In this document: positions 36,182-45,657 of the stretch, piece by piece | How the letters are laid out: each line of letters starts with the position of its first letter | How positions within the stretch are numbered: the first letter of the stretch is position 1 | Assembly (NCBI GenBank): GCA_963751695.1 | Contig: CAVVVP010000009.1 | Coordinates: forward strand, 124,001-188,000 | DNA length: 64,000 nucleotides | DNA from: SZUA-22 sp963751695 | Lineage (GTDB): Bacteria; Bacteroidota; Ignavibacteria; Ignavibacteriales; Melioribacteraceae | Direction of reading: 5' to 3' | Made by a program: the position numbers and the translations under genes | Notes under the pieces: model-generated | What the model was told of the DNA's origin: nothing | Database searches by the model: none | Seen by the model: the letters and a program-made list of their open reading frames with translations, nothing else

Positions 36182-36799
36182 ATGAACAATTTACTTACAT
36201 TTTCAATTACAGTTTTTATTGGATTTTTTGCCATAATGAATCCGATAGCAAACGTCCCAATATATTTATCCTTGGTACAAGATGCTGATCGTGAAAGCAA
36301 GAAAAGAATTAATAAAAAAGCAACTTTTACAGCTTTTTTAATTGTACTAATTTTTGTCATTTTGGGTAAATTTATTTTTGAATTGTTTGGGATAACAATA
36401 CCTGCCTTTAAGATAACAGGTGGACTCTTAATATTTTATGTTGGCTTTGAAATGCTTCAATCAAAAAAATCAACAGTAAAGCATTTAAAAAACACCAATA
36501 TTGATGAAAATATTGCTATTTCACCTTTAGCAATACCGATACTTGCAGGCCCAGGGACGATTATCACTGCTATGAATTTTGTTACAAACGCTACTTTTAT
36601 TCACATAACAATAGTTATTTTAATTTTTGCAATTATGTGCGCATTAACTTATCTATTTTTTAGTCTAAGTGATTTTATCATTAAAAAAATTGGCACAAAT
36701 GTCATTTCAGTAATAGGTAAAATTATGGGGTTAATAATTGCCATTATTGGGATGAATATGATAATAGAGGGGATAAAACTGGCGTTTAATTTAATCTAA
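36182..36799 (+). CDS. MarC-family inner-membrane protein
   Basis: The 205-residue protein has six membrane helices and the family motifs FFAIMNPIANVPIYLSL, FKITGGLLIFYVGFEML, and SPLAIPILAGPGTIITAM. MarC/UPF0056 proteins were once linked to multiple antibiotic resistance; their transport substrate remains uncertain. The start is preceded by a weak site (AAGGGTG). It is a single gene following the GC-shifted block. Confidence 0.92.
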   Translation: MNNLLTFSITVFIGFFAIMNPIANVPIYLSLVQDADRESKKRINKKATFTAFLIVLIFVILGKFIFELFGITIPAFKITGGLLIFYVGFEMLQSKKSTVKHLKNTNIDENIAISPLAIPILAGPGTIITAMNFVTNATFIHITIVILIFAIMCALTYLFFSLSDFIIKKIGTNVISVIGKIMGLIIAIIGMNMIIEGIKLAFNLI

Positions 36800-37340
36800 A
36801 TAAATCATGTTAAAAGATATATTAAATCATTATTCATTTAGACAATGTTAATGTAATTAAGTATAAAGATTATTTAAATGCTAAAGAATTATTATAGATA
36901 ATAAAAGATACTAATTTATAAAAGCAACTAACAAGCAAATCAACCCGACCACCATTCTCGTTTTGGGTAAACTATCAAATATTCTTGAGTAATTTTAAAA
37001 TCGCCATCAAGGATTTAGGTTCCATATTCTGAATAAATAGAGGACCCACGCTGCTACCAATTAAACCAAACGCTTTTCAAATTCTTGGCTAAAGAACTGG
37101 GTACCTCTTCCAGAGAGAATTCAAACATGCATCTATTTGATTATTAAAATATTCTGAAAATAAAGGGTAATTTTGAAAAATGTTATCTGATCAATTCTCA
37201 GAAGATATTTTGATAGTGAGACTAGCTTTATCATTTGTAAATCATAAGGGGTAGGTCAGAAAAGATTTTAAATATCAAGACTATTGAGTATTCAAATATT
37301 TTTCCATACTTCCAATTTTAAACTAATAATCCCTAAAACC
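36800..37340. other. 540-bp interval without a recognisable gene
   Basis: Short fragments only, no frame above 60 codons with a ribosome binding site. The conserved upstream block B starts at its right edge. Confidence 0.5.
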
Positions 37341-37344
37341 AATG

Positions 37345-37378
37345 TAGTAGTTCCTTTTTCATCCCTTTGCTCGATTGT
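37345..37378 (+). promoter_or_regulatory. Conserved upstream block B (before coiled-coil lipoprotein)
   Basis: TAGTAGTTCC and TTTTTCATCCCTTTG up to 37369, then CTCGATTGT. It ends 134 nt before the gene at 37503, about the same distance as block A. TAAATTTC lies 16 nt after TTTG and resembles a TAnnTTTG box. Confidence 0.65.
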
Positions 37379-37502
37379 ACTATTCTAAATTTCTTAATAT
37401 CATATCGCATAAACTAGATTAATTATAGACTAAATAAAATATTCAGTAAGTGTTCCCAGAGGGAGCCAGAACAAAATAAAAACTAAAAATATAGAGGTAA
37501 TT

Positions 37503-37931
37503 ATGAAAAACAAATATTTCTTATTAGTAGCTATCTTGCTTTTTGCAGGAATTATAAAAACCGGTTGTGATAGTAACAATGAAAGCGAGAAAGAAAAGGT
37601 TGAACATGCAAATCAAGATATGATAGATGCGCAGGCTCAATATGACAAGGAGTGGCAGCAATTCAAAAGCGATACTGAATTAAAAATTAATACTAACCAA
37701 CAAAAAATTGATGATTTCAAAAAGGCGATAAAAACGACGAATCAAAATTTCAAAGCTAAATATGAAAATGAAGTGCTAAGTTTAGAGCAAAAAAATATCG
37801 AGTTACAAAAAAAATTAAATGATTATAAATATGAGGGAAAAGATAGTTGGGAAAAATTCAAACAAGAGTTTGATAATGATATAGATAGTGTTGGAAATGA
37901 ACTCAAAGTTTTATTCGATAAAAAAGATTAA
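37503..37931 (+). CDS. Coiled-coil lipoprotein resembling sll1863-type stress proteins
   Basis: The 142-residue protein has a lipoprotein-like signal (LFAGIIKTGC, Cys22) and an almost wholly helical mature part with coiled coil (LSLEQKNIELQKKLNDYK). The end SWEKFKQEFDNDIDSVGNEL resembles the sll1863 family of stress-response proteins. A GAGGTAA site precedes the ATG. The conserved block B upstream suggests stress control (inference). Confidence 0.7.
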   Translation: MKNKYFLLVAILLFAGIIKTGCDSNNESEKEKVEHANQDMIDAQAQYDKEWQQFKSDTELKINTNQQKIDDFKKAIKTTNQNFKAKYENEVLSLEQKNIELQKKLNDYKYEGKDSWEKFKQEFDNDIDSVGNELKVLFDKKD

Positions 37932-38154
37932 ACAGAAATTGTTTTTTTAATACGGAAAAAAGAAAACATTAATAAGTGCGTATAGTTAAGAATAATAATC
38001 ATTTAAATCAAAAGCTATAAGTAGATGAGGTTAGCTGATTTGATATTGTTTGATAACGAAATAAAAAACAATAATAACTCAATATTTGTATTAAATAGCA
38101 TAAACTAAACCAGCGGATTTCCGGTGAAGAAACCAATTATAAGGGGAAAGAATT

Positions 38155-38346
38155 ATGTCATTAATTGAAATAGTACTCGTTTTGGTAGTAGTTGGGGTGG
38201 CTCTTTGGTTGATTAATAATTACATCCCAATGCAATCTACCATCAAAAAAATCGTGAATGCAGTTATAGTTATTGCAGTGATTCTCTGGCTATTGAACGT
38301 GTTCGGACTTATAGAAGGCCTCCCGAATATTCACTTTGGATCATAA
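38155..38346 (+). CDS. Small two-helix membrane protein (Thivi_2564-like)
   Basis: The 63-residue protein has two membrane helices joined by a short basic loop (IPMQSTIKKIVN). The pattern SLIEIVLVLVVVGVALWLIN and VILWLLNVFGL is that of the Thivi_2564 family of unknown function. It has a strong site AAGGGGAAAG before its ATG. These tiny proteins are often stress-induced in other bacteria. Confidence 0.78.
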   Translation: MSLIEIVLVLVVVGVALWLINNYIPMQSTIKKIVNAVIVIAVILWLLNVFGLIEGLPNIHFGS

Positions 38347-38426
38347 GTGTGTTGCTGCGAATGATACTGAAAATATTGTTAAAACAAATGGTATAAGAGC
38401 AAGTTTGCTAATTCACACCAAAGAAT

Positions 38427-38448
38427 TAGTTCCTTTTTCATCCCTTTG
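38427..38448 (+). promoter_or_regulatory. Conserved upstream block C (before 60-residue protein)
   Basis: TAGTTCC followed by TTTTTCATCCCTTTG, then GATTATTTATTATTTA. It ends 91 nt before the gene at 38539. The block and 38 bases in total are identical to block E at 51452. Confidence 0.65.
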
Positions 38449-38538
38449 GATTATTTATTATTTATAATCATTTCTATACTTTATTAATCAGTTAAAATAA
38501 TTAACCTTATTTTACAAATAATTTTCTAGGAGATTTTT

Positions 38539-38721
38539 ATGGAAAAGAAAAGAGAATTCAGACACGATTTTATTTCAACAAATAAAAATGAAAAATTTAT
38601 TTGCGGTGATATTGCAACTATAGTTGAAAAAAAGAGGACAGACATTAAATTCGAAGTTAAGGGAACACCTTACTTACTCCCTTATAGAGATTTTATTGTT
38701 GTTACTAAGTCGTTAAAATAG
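38539..38721 (+). CDS. 60-residue protein of an unrecognised family, intact copy
   Basis: The protein is soluble and charged, with FICGDIATIVEKK and FEVKGTPYLLPYRDFIVV suggesting a small beta-sheet fold. A TAGGAG site precedes the ATG. Two decayed copies occur in this window (32829-32906 and 51564-51715), which shows a real gene family that spread or duplicated together with its upstream block. No known domain recognised. Confidence 0.7.
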   Translation: MEKKREFRHDFISTNKNEKFICGDIATIVEKKRTDIKFEVKGTPYLLPYRDFIVVTKSLK

Positions 38722-38817
38722 ACTAAATACCTATTAATATAGTATAATATACTCCATTTTTAACTGCTGAATTAATAATTTACTTAGTCAGCAGCATTAT
38801 AACCCACTCCAAGGATG

Positions 38818-38847
38818 TAGTCCCTTTTTCATCCCATTGCCCGATTG
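38818..38847 (+). promoter_or_regulatory. Conserved upstream block D (before lmo0937-like gene)
   Basis: TAGTCCC followed by TTTTTCATCCCATTG, then CCCGATTG. It ends 75 nt before the start codon at 38914. Confidence 0.6.
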
Positions 38848-38913
38848 AATTACATTATTACTATCTATAGATTATTACAGTAGTTGAAGATCCAAATTAA
38901 AGGAGAACATCCC

Positions 38914-39078
38914 ATGTTAAATATTCTTGCTGCGATATTGATAATTTTATGGTTGCTTGATCTCCTTACATCTTACACTATAGGAGGAATAATTCATATC
39001 GTACTTATTCTGGCAGTTATTTTATTCTTAGTCAGAATAATTTTGGGACGTAGTATGGTCCAAATTTTCCGAGAGTAA
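38914..39078 (+). CDS. lmo0937-like small membrane protein
   Basis: A 54-residue protein with two membrane helices (ILAAILIILWLLDLL and IIHIVLILAVILFLVRII) matching the lmo0937 family. I chose the ATG at 38914 because AAAGGAGA lies 7 nt upstream; a TTG at 38884 would add ten residues in front of it. The conserved block D precedes it. The next gene follows by 31 bp, likely in one operon. Confidence 0.78.
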   Translation: MLNILAAILIILWLLDLLTSYTIGGIIHIVLILAVILFLVRIILGRSMVQIFRE

Positions 39079-39109
39079 AAAATAAACTAATTAAAAAAAA
39101 GGTGATAAA

Positions 39110-39490
39110 ATGCTAAAGAAATTTTTCATAACAGTATCAGTGGCAACAATTTTTCTATCTACATTTATGATTGCTCAGGAAGAAAATGAGCTAGAGGAAG
39201 GCATTGTTGTGCCACAAAAAAATATGGAAGCAATTGCGTCCGATAGCGGAATGAGAATAGAAATAATTGACCTCATACTTGAAAAATGTCAAGGGAATAA
39301 TGATGCAATGATAGAAGTTGGTAACACAATAATACGAAATCCGGAAATGCATAAAATTATGAAGGAACTCTTGAACAATGAGGTAAGTATTAAAGTTGAA
39401 GCTAAACCAGAAGGAAATACGAATGAGACAATGATTATGGAATCGACCGAACGAATGGAGAAACCTAAATACGACTCCTATAAAAAATAG
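39110..39490 (+). CDS. Small secreted protein, function unknown
   Basis: The 126-residue protein has a signal peptide (FFITVSVATIFLSTFMIAQ) and a Met- and Glu-rich mature part (RIEIIDLILEKCQGNNDAM, HKIMKELLNNE), mainly helical. An AAGGTG site precedes it. It is probably co-transcribed with the lmo0937-like gene behind block D. No recognised domain. Confidence 0.72.
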   Translation: MLKKFFITVSVATIFLSTFMIAQEENELEEGIVVPQKNMEAIASDSGMRIEIIDLILEKCQGNNDAMIEVGNTIIRNPEMHKIMKELLNNEVSIKVEAKPEGNTNETMIMESTERMEKPKYDSYKK

Positions 39491-39557
39491 AAAAGCTAAA
39501 TGCTAAATATAAAACTGTCAATCAATACACCTATTTCAAAGTAATGCAAGGTCTAAG

Positions 39558-41036
39558 ATGAATATATTAATGGTTTATCCAGAATATCCAGATACATTTT
39601 GGAGCTTTAAACATGCGTTGAAATTCGTATCAAAAAAGGCAAGCTTTCCTCCGCTGGGACTCTTAACCGTAGCATCATTGCTTCCCAAGGAGTGGGATAA
39701 AAGATTAATAGATTTGAATACGGAAAAGATAACCGATGAGGATATTTTGTGGGCAGATTATGTCTTCATAAGTGCAATGTCTATACAGAGTGAGTCAGCA
39801 AATGAGGTAATAGCTTCTTGTAAAAGATTAAAAGTAAAAATTGTAGCTGGCGGTCCTTTATTTACTAGTAGCTATGAATATTATGAAAATATTGATCATT
39901 TAGTTCTCAATGAAGCTGAAATTACACTTCCACAGTTTCTAATTGATTTAGAAAAGGGGAATCCAAAACATCTTTATTCATCAGAAGATTGGGCAGCCAT
40001 TACAACAACACCATTACCTATGTGGGATCTCATAGAGATGAAAAATTACTCTTCTATGAATCTTCAGTATTCACGAGGGTGTCCTTATGATTGTGAATTT
40101 TGTGATATTACTGTTCTATATGGAAGAGCCCCGCGCACCAAATCTAAACAACAAGTAATAGCTGAATTGGATGATTTATACTTTACTGGATGGCGTGGAC
40201 CAGTATTTTTTGTAGATGATAATTTCATTGGGAACAAAGTAAAATTAAAAAATGAAATTCTGCCGGCAATTATTGAATGGAATAAAAAAAGAGGTTATCC
40301 ATTTTATTTTAACACAGAAGCATCAATCAATCTTGCTGATGATGATAGTTTAATGAAACTTATGGTTAAAGCTGGATTTGAAGCTGCATTCATAGGGATT
40401 GAATCTCCTAATGAGGCGAGCCTTCTTGAATGTAATAAAAACCAAAACGTAAACCGTGATTTAGTCAGGAGTGTTCAGATAATTCAAGAAGCAGGCATTG
40501 AAGTACAGGGAGGATTTATTGTTGGATTCGATAACGATCATCCAAAGATATTTGAAGAACTCACAACTTTTATTCAGCAAAGTGGTATTGTAACAGCAAT
40601 GGTTGGTTTATTAAATGCTCCCAAAGGAACCAAACTTCAAAAAAGATTGCTCGATGAAGGAAGAATGCAAAGTGATTTCAATGGGAACAATACTGACTTT
40701 TCCATGAATTTTATTCCACGTATGGATTCCGGAGAACTTATTGGTGGTTATAGGAAAATACTAACTACTATATATTCACCCAAATATTACTATGAACGTG
40801 TGATGACATTTATGAAAAATTTTGAACCAAGGAAAAAGGCGTTTCACCTTAATTCTAATTACACAATGGCATTTTTCAAATCAATCCTTAAATTGGGAAT
40901 TTTAGGTGAAGAAAGAATTTATTATTGGAAATTATTTTTCTGGTCATTATTCCGAAAACCTCAATTATTTTCATTAGCTATTTTATTTACAATTTACGGT
41001 TTCCATTTTAGAAAAATTTCCAATGGATTGTATTAA
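39558..41036 (+). CDS. B12-binding-domain radical SAM protein with DUF4070-type tail
   Basis: The 492-residue protein has an N-terminal cobalamin-binding-like domain (residues about 1-150), a radical SAM core with the cluster-binding CPYDCEFC (Cys175, Cys179, Cys182), and a DUF4070-like C-terminal part (FQSGIV, PRMDSGELIGGYRKIL region). The layout matches the class that includes hopanoid C-2 methylase HpnP, but the substrate cannot be told. It is cytoplasmic. A paralogue with the same plan is at 51796-53442. It stands between the stress-type island and the GT4/GH130 cluster. Confidence 0.88.
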   Translation: MNILMVYPEYPDTFWSFKHALKFVSKKASFPPLGLLTVASLLPKEWDKRLIDLNTEKITDEDILWADYVFISAMSIQSESANEVIASCKRLKVKIVAGGPLFTSSYEYYENIDHLVLNEAEITLPQFLIDLEKGNPKHLYSSEDWAAITTTPLPMWDLIEMKNYSSMNLQYSRGCPYDCEFCDITVLYGRAPRTKSKQQVIAELDDLYFTGWRGPVFFVDDNFIGNKVKLKNEILPAIIEWNKKRGYPFYFNTEASINLADDDSLMKLMVKAGFEAAFIGIESPNEASLLECNKNQNVNRDLVRSVQIIQEAGIEVQGGFIVGFDNDHPKIFEELTTFIQQSGIVTAMVGLLNAPKGTKLQKRLLDEGRMQSDFNGNNTDFSMNFIPRMDSGELIGGYRKILTTIYSPKYYYERVMTFMKNFEPRKKAFHLNSNYTMAFFKSILKLGILGEERIYYWKLFFWSLFRKPQLFSLAILFTIYGFHFRKISNGLY

Positions 41037-41324
41037 ACAATAATAAATGTTGCATTTAGAATAACAAACTCTGGTGGAGTAATATTAGGTAACCATAAGG
41101 AAAATTAATTCGCACAAATAGTGATATGAATAAAGGGGAGAAGGACTTGGCTGGAAGTTCGCTCCTCATTAATTTTTTTAATTAAAACCATCTCTAACTT
41201 TCAGCTAAATTAGCTTAGGGTATTACCCGAGTTCTAAAAATGTTACATAGATTATTGATGCAATTTATGATTACGAAAATTTCTCAGAACTAAAACAAAA
41301 AGTTTTAATAGGAACTTTAAAAAA

Positions 41325-43559
41325 ATGAAATTAGCGTTTATTGGCACATACCCACCTCGCGAATGCGGTATTGGTACCTTCACTAATAACCTCTTCAATT
41401 CAATGTTGGTGAACAATAAAAGCAGAAAATATGGGCATGAGGGTTTTGTTGTTGCATTAAACGACAACGAACTTACATATAAGTATCCTAATGAAGTTAA
41501 ACTGACCGTTAGGCAGGAACATCAGGAAGATTATTTACAGGCTGCAAAATATATTAACCAGAGTGGTGTTGACTTATGTATCCTTGAACATGAATTTGGA
41601 ATTTTCGGTGGTCAAAGCGGTTTGTACATTCTGCCTTTGTTGCATAGATTGGAAGTTCCTCTTGTTGTAACGCTCCATACTATCCTTAAATCCCCATCGT
41701 ATAACGAAAAAGCTATTCTGGAAGAAATATGTAAAATGGCATCTAAAATAGTAGTGATGAGTCATAAGGCCATTGAATTTCTGGTTAGTATTTACAATGT
41801 ACCAGCAGAAAAAATTGTTTTAATAGAGCATGGCGTACCAGACATTCAATTTAACCAGGACAAATCGAAAAAAGAGTTTAAGCTGGAAAATAAAAAAGTA
41901 ATACTTACTTTTGGTTTTATTGGACGTAACAAAGGAATTGAAACGGTAATAAAAGCATTACCAAAAGTAGTTGAAAACCACCCTGATGTTATCTATATGA
42001 TATTGGGCAAAACTCATCCCAATGTATTACGGCACTCCGGTGAAGAATATAGGATTTACTTAACACGTTTGGTAAAGAGTCTTAATTTGGATAAGCACGT
42101 TGTCTTTCTCAGTGAATTTCTTGATGAGCAAGATCTGTTTAAATACTTATTTGCTTCGGATATTTACATAACACCCTATTTAAATGAAGCCCAAATTACC
42201 AGTGGAACACTTTCATATGCAGTTGGAGTTGGTTCAGCTGTTATTTCAACACCCTACTGGCATGCTTCCGAATTGTTGGCAGAAGGAAGAGGAAGATTTT
42301 TTGATTTTAACGATTCCAATGGTCTTACTTCCATATTAAATGAACTTTTAGATAAGCCTGAAGTGCTTAACATTCTTAGAAAAAAAGCACGTGAGTATGG
42401 CCGAAAAATTACATGGCCTAAGACGGGAGAAAAATATATTTCACTTGTTGACGATATTCTAAAAGAAGAGCAAAAAGTAATTGTAATGCAAGAAACTGTA
42501 CTGGATCTGCTCACTATACCAAAATTTTCCCTCGCACATATCAATCGTCTAACAGACGATACGGGAATTATTCAACATGCGAAATTTGGTATTCCAAATT
42601 TAAAAGAAGGCTACTGCTTGGATGACAACGCCAGGGCACTGCTAATGGTGCTGATGGCATACAGGCAAATGAAAGATGAGCGGGCTCTGGAATTATCGCC
42701 CATCTATTTAAGCTATATTCATTATATGCAAAATCCAGATGGTACCTTTAGAAATTTCTTGAGTTTTAGTAGAAACTTTCTGGATGAGGTGGGTTCTGAG
42801 GATTCATTCGGCAGAACTATATGGGCTTTGGGATACTTATTGGGTAATGCCCCAAACGATGCCTATTACCAGACAGGAAAAATGGTGTTTTTTAACGCCT
42901 CTCCCAATTTTGAAAAATTAAAGTCGATCAGGAGTATTGCCAATACCATGATCGGAATAAGTTATTACCTTAAAAGTAATCCCTCAGACGATTCAATGAC
43001 TGAAAGATTACGGAACTTGGCCTACACATTAATTAGAAGTTTTGAAAAAAATGAAACATCCGACTGGAAATGGTTTGAATCATTACTGGCATACGATAAT
43101 GGCATGTTACCTTTAGCGCTTCTACATTCAGCAGAAATACTTAACGATGAAAAAATAACTAAAGCAGCCCTAGAGTCAATGGATTTTTTGACAAAACATA
43201 CACTTAGAGATAATTACTTATCAATAATTGGCAATGAGAAATGGTATAAAAAAGATGGAGAAAGATCTGTTTTTGCCCAACAGCCAATCGATGCTATGGC
43301 TATGGTTTTAATGTACCACCAGGCTTTTCATTTGACAAAAGATAAAGATTATCTTACCAAACTTTATTCTTCATTTTTATGGTTTCTGGGTGAAAATGAT
43401 CTGAGAATGAGCTTGTACGATTTTGAAACAAAAGGATGTTGCGATGGATTTGAAAGTTATGGTGTAAACCGCAACCAGGGTGCTGAAAGTTCCCTCGCGT
43501 ATTTAATTTCTCATTTAACTGTATTGCAGGCTTATGAAGAATTTCATGCAGTAGAGTAA
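41325..43559 (+). CDS. GT4 glycosyltransferase fused to an (alpha/alpha)-barrel-like domain
   Basis: The 744-residue protein has a GT-B glycosyltransferase (residues 1-390) with IGTYPPRECGIGTFTNNL, ILEHEFGIFGGQSG, FGFIGRNKGIETVI and the donor-site region around TPYLNEAQITSGTLSYAVG. From about residue 405 to the end there is a helical domain (FGIPNLKEGYCLDDNARALL, GRTIWALGYLLG, AQQPIDAMAMVLMYHQA) like the toroid fold of glycoside hydrolases and cyclases. GT and hydrolase-like parts in one chain suggest synthesis and editing of the same sugar chain, or a sugar-binding role of the tail. The GH130 gene begins 70 bp downstream. Base use is slightly richer in GC than its surroundings. Confidence 0.88.
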   Translation: MKLAFIGTYPPRECGIGTFTNNLFNSMLVNNKSRKYGHEGFVVALNDNELTYKYPNEVKLTVRQEHQEDYLQAAKYINQSGVDLCILEHEFGIFGGQSGLYILPLLHRLEVPLVVTLHTILKSPSYNEKAILEEICKMASKIVVMSHKAIEFLVSIYNVPAEKIVLIEHGVPDIQFNQDKSKKEFKLENKKVILTFGFIGRNKGIETVIKALPKVVENHPDVIYMILGKTHPNVLRHSGEEYRIYLTRLVKSLNLDKHVVFLSEFLDEQDLFKYLFASDIYITPYLNEAQITSGTLSYAVGVGSAVISTPYWHASELLAEGRGRFFDFNDSNGLTSILNELLDKPEVLNILRKKAREYGRKITWPKTGEKYISLVDDILKEEQKVIVMQETVLDLLTIPKFSLAHINRLTDDTGIIQHAKFGIPNLKEGYCLDDNARALLMVLMAYRQMKDERALELSPIYLSYIHYMQNPDGTFRNFLSFSRNFLDEVGSEDSFGRTIWALGYLLGNAPNDAYYQTGKMVFFNASPNFEKLKSIRSIANTMIGISYYLKSNPSDDSMTERLRNLAYTLIRSFEKNETSDWKWFESLLAYDNGMLPLALLHSAEILNDEKITKAALESMDFLTKHTLRDNYLSIIGNEKWYKKDGERSVFAQQPIDAMAMVLMYHQAFHLTKDKDYLTKLYSSFLWFLGENDLRMSLYDFETKGCCDGFESYGVNRNQGAESSLAYLISHLTVLQAYEEFHAVE

Positions 43560-43629
43560 TGAAGTAACACGGAGATTGTAACATACATAAAAGTCCGAAA
43601 AATGCAGCAGATTAAGATGGAATGTAAAT

Positions 43630-44557
43630 ATGTTAATAAACAGATATCAAAATAACCCTATCCTAACAAAGGATGACGTACCCTATCCGGTTGCTACAGT
43701 GCATAATGCCGCTGTTGTGAAGCATAATGGAAAGTATATAATGATATTTCGCTCACATAAATTGAATGGAAGAAGTATACTTGGGATGGCAGAGAGTGAA
43801 GATGGATACAATTTTAAAGTAAATGACAAACCATTTATGATTCCAGCTACTGAGGGGATATTTAAAGAATACGAAGCCTTTGGAGTGGAAGATCCAAGGA
43901 TTATTTTTATGGATGGTGAATACCTCATTACCTATAGTGCTTACTCCAAATATGGTGTTCGTATTGGACTTGCAAAAACAAAAGATTTCAAATCTGTGGA
44001 ACGATTTTCACTAATCACCGAATCAGACTACAGAAATGTTGTAATCTTCCCTGAAAAAATTGGAGGCTTATATGCCAGGCTAGACCGCCCTCATTCTGAA
44101 ATATCGCCTTGGTCCATCTGGATATCCTATTCTCCAGATTTAAAGTATTGGGGTGAGTCAAAAATAATTATGAAACCGTTACAATACCATTGGGATGAGA
44201 TGAAGATAGGTCCAGGAGCACCTCCAATTAAAACATCTCGAGGTTGGTTAAGTATCTATCATGGTGTGTTTCCAACTATGGATGGATGTATTTACAGATT
44301 GGGTGTGGCATTGCACGATCTGAAACGATCCTTCAAAAATTATTGCCGTTGGCGATGAATGGATCCTACAACCAGAAGAAGTTTATGAAATTACAGGCTA
44401 TGTGCATAATGTAGTGTTTACGTGCGGCGCTGTTCCGGAAGACGATGGGAGTGTTAAAATATATTGGGGTGGTGCTGATAAGGTCATGTGTGTAGGTACA
44501 GCAAAATTGGAAGCCCTTGTGGATCATTGTTTAAACAATTCTCGTAAACCTATATAA
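43630..44557 (+). pseudogene. GH130 mannoside phosphorylase, frameshifted near 44327
   Basis: The first frame (43630-44358) gives a GH130 beta-propeller: HNAAVVKHNGKYIMIFRSH and GVEDPRIIFMDGEY with the family catalytic Asp88. It then runs out of frame. The rest of the enzyme is in another frame (DPSKIIAVGDEW, EITGYVHNVVFTCGAV, IYWGGADKVMCVGTAKLE) to the TAA at 44555. One extra A in CTGAAACGATCC explains it; corrected length is 308 residues. GH130 enzymes phosphorolyse beta-mannosides to mannose-1-phosphate. It may be an assembly error, a recent inactivation, or programmed slippage at the short A run. It lies between two GT4 genes. Confidence 0.82.
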
Positions 44558-44631
44558 ACTTTCTTAACCCCTTAATTACTTTGTATTTACAAAACTTTAT
44601 AAAGAAAATAAATTTTAGACTGAAAAAAACT

Positions 44632-45657
44632 ATGAAAATCGCAATACTCTCATCTATTGCCTGGCGGACACCTCCTCGAAAATATGGCCCATGGGAACAA
44701 GTTACCTCCAATATTGCCGAGGGAATGGTTGAACTGGGCATTGATGTAACATTGTTTGCCACGGGCGATTCTATTACAAAAGGCAAATTAGCCTCAGTCT
44801 GTGAGCATGGTTATGCCGAAGATCCTAAAATCGATCCTAAAGTAGCAGAGTGCCTTCATATCAGCAATCTAATGGAACAAGCCGATAATTTTGATTTGAT
44901 TCATAATAATTTTGATTTTCTACCCTTGAGTTATTCCCGTTTGATCAAAACACCGATGGTAACCACTATTCATGGTTTTTCTTCTCCCAAAATTATTCCA
45001 GTCTATAAAAAATACAACACTTCAAATTATTATGTTTCTATCAGTAATTCCGATCGTAGTCCTAAACTTGATTATATCGCAACTGTTTACAATGGTGTTA
45101 ACATTAATGATTTTACCTTCAGAGCAGAATCTGAAGATTATCTTCTTTTCTTTGGAAGAATCCATCCAGAAAAGGGAGTATACGAATCTATCCAAATTGC
45201 TAAGAAATCAAAAAGAAAACTAATCATTTCTGGGTTAGTTCAGGATCAGGAATACTTTAATAGTAAGGTTAAGCCATTTATCAATGATAATGATATTGTA
45301 TATGTTGGCAATTCCGGACCAAATGAAAGGAATAAACTTTTAGGCGGTGCATTTGCTCTTTTACATCCAATTAGTTTTGACGAGCCATTTGGATTAAGTG
45401 TTGCAGAGGCAATGCTTTGCGGAACTCCTGTTATAGCATTTAATAGAGGTTCAATGCCCGAATTAATTGATGATACAAAAACCGGTTTTCTTGTTAATAC
45501 AATTGACGAAGCTGTAGATTTTGTAAATAATATAAAATCAATTGACAGAAATTATTGCAGGGAATGGGCTTCTTCAAAATTTAGCAGGCAAAAAATGATA
45601 GAAGGCTATGTGAAAGTCTATAATAAGATTCTTAATCGGGATTTTTCAACTCTTTAA
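44632..45657 (+). CDS. GT4-family glycosyltransferase
   Basis: I chose the ATG at 44632, which opens the usual Rossmann start MKIAILSSIAWRTPPRKYGP; a TTG at 44581 would add 17 unlikely residues. The 341-residue protein has LLFFGRIHPEKGVYESIQIAK and the GT4 signature HPISFDEPFGLSVAEAMLCGTP with GSMPELI. The N-terminal PPRKYGPWEQV motif is common in GT4 genes found beside GH130 genes. Its end overlaps the end of the convergent long GH130 gene by 26 bp. Confidence 0.9.
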   Translation: MKIAILSSIAWRTPPRKYGPWEQVTSNIAEGMVELGIDVTLFATGDSITKGKLASVCEHGYAEDPKIDPKVAECLHISNLMEQADNFDLIHNNFDFLPLSYSRLIKTPMVTTIHGFSSPKIIPVYKKYNTSNYYVSISNSDRSPKLDYIATVYNGVNINDFTFRAESEDYLLFFGRIHPEKGVYESIQIAKKSKRKLIISGLVQDQEYFNSKVKPFINDNDIVYVGNSGPNERNKLLGGAFALLHPISFDEPFGLSVAEAMLCGTPVIAFNRGSMPELIDDTKTGFLVNTIDEAVDFVNNIKSIDRNYCREWASSKFSRQKMIEGYVKVYNKILNRDFSTL

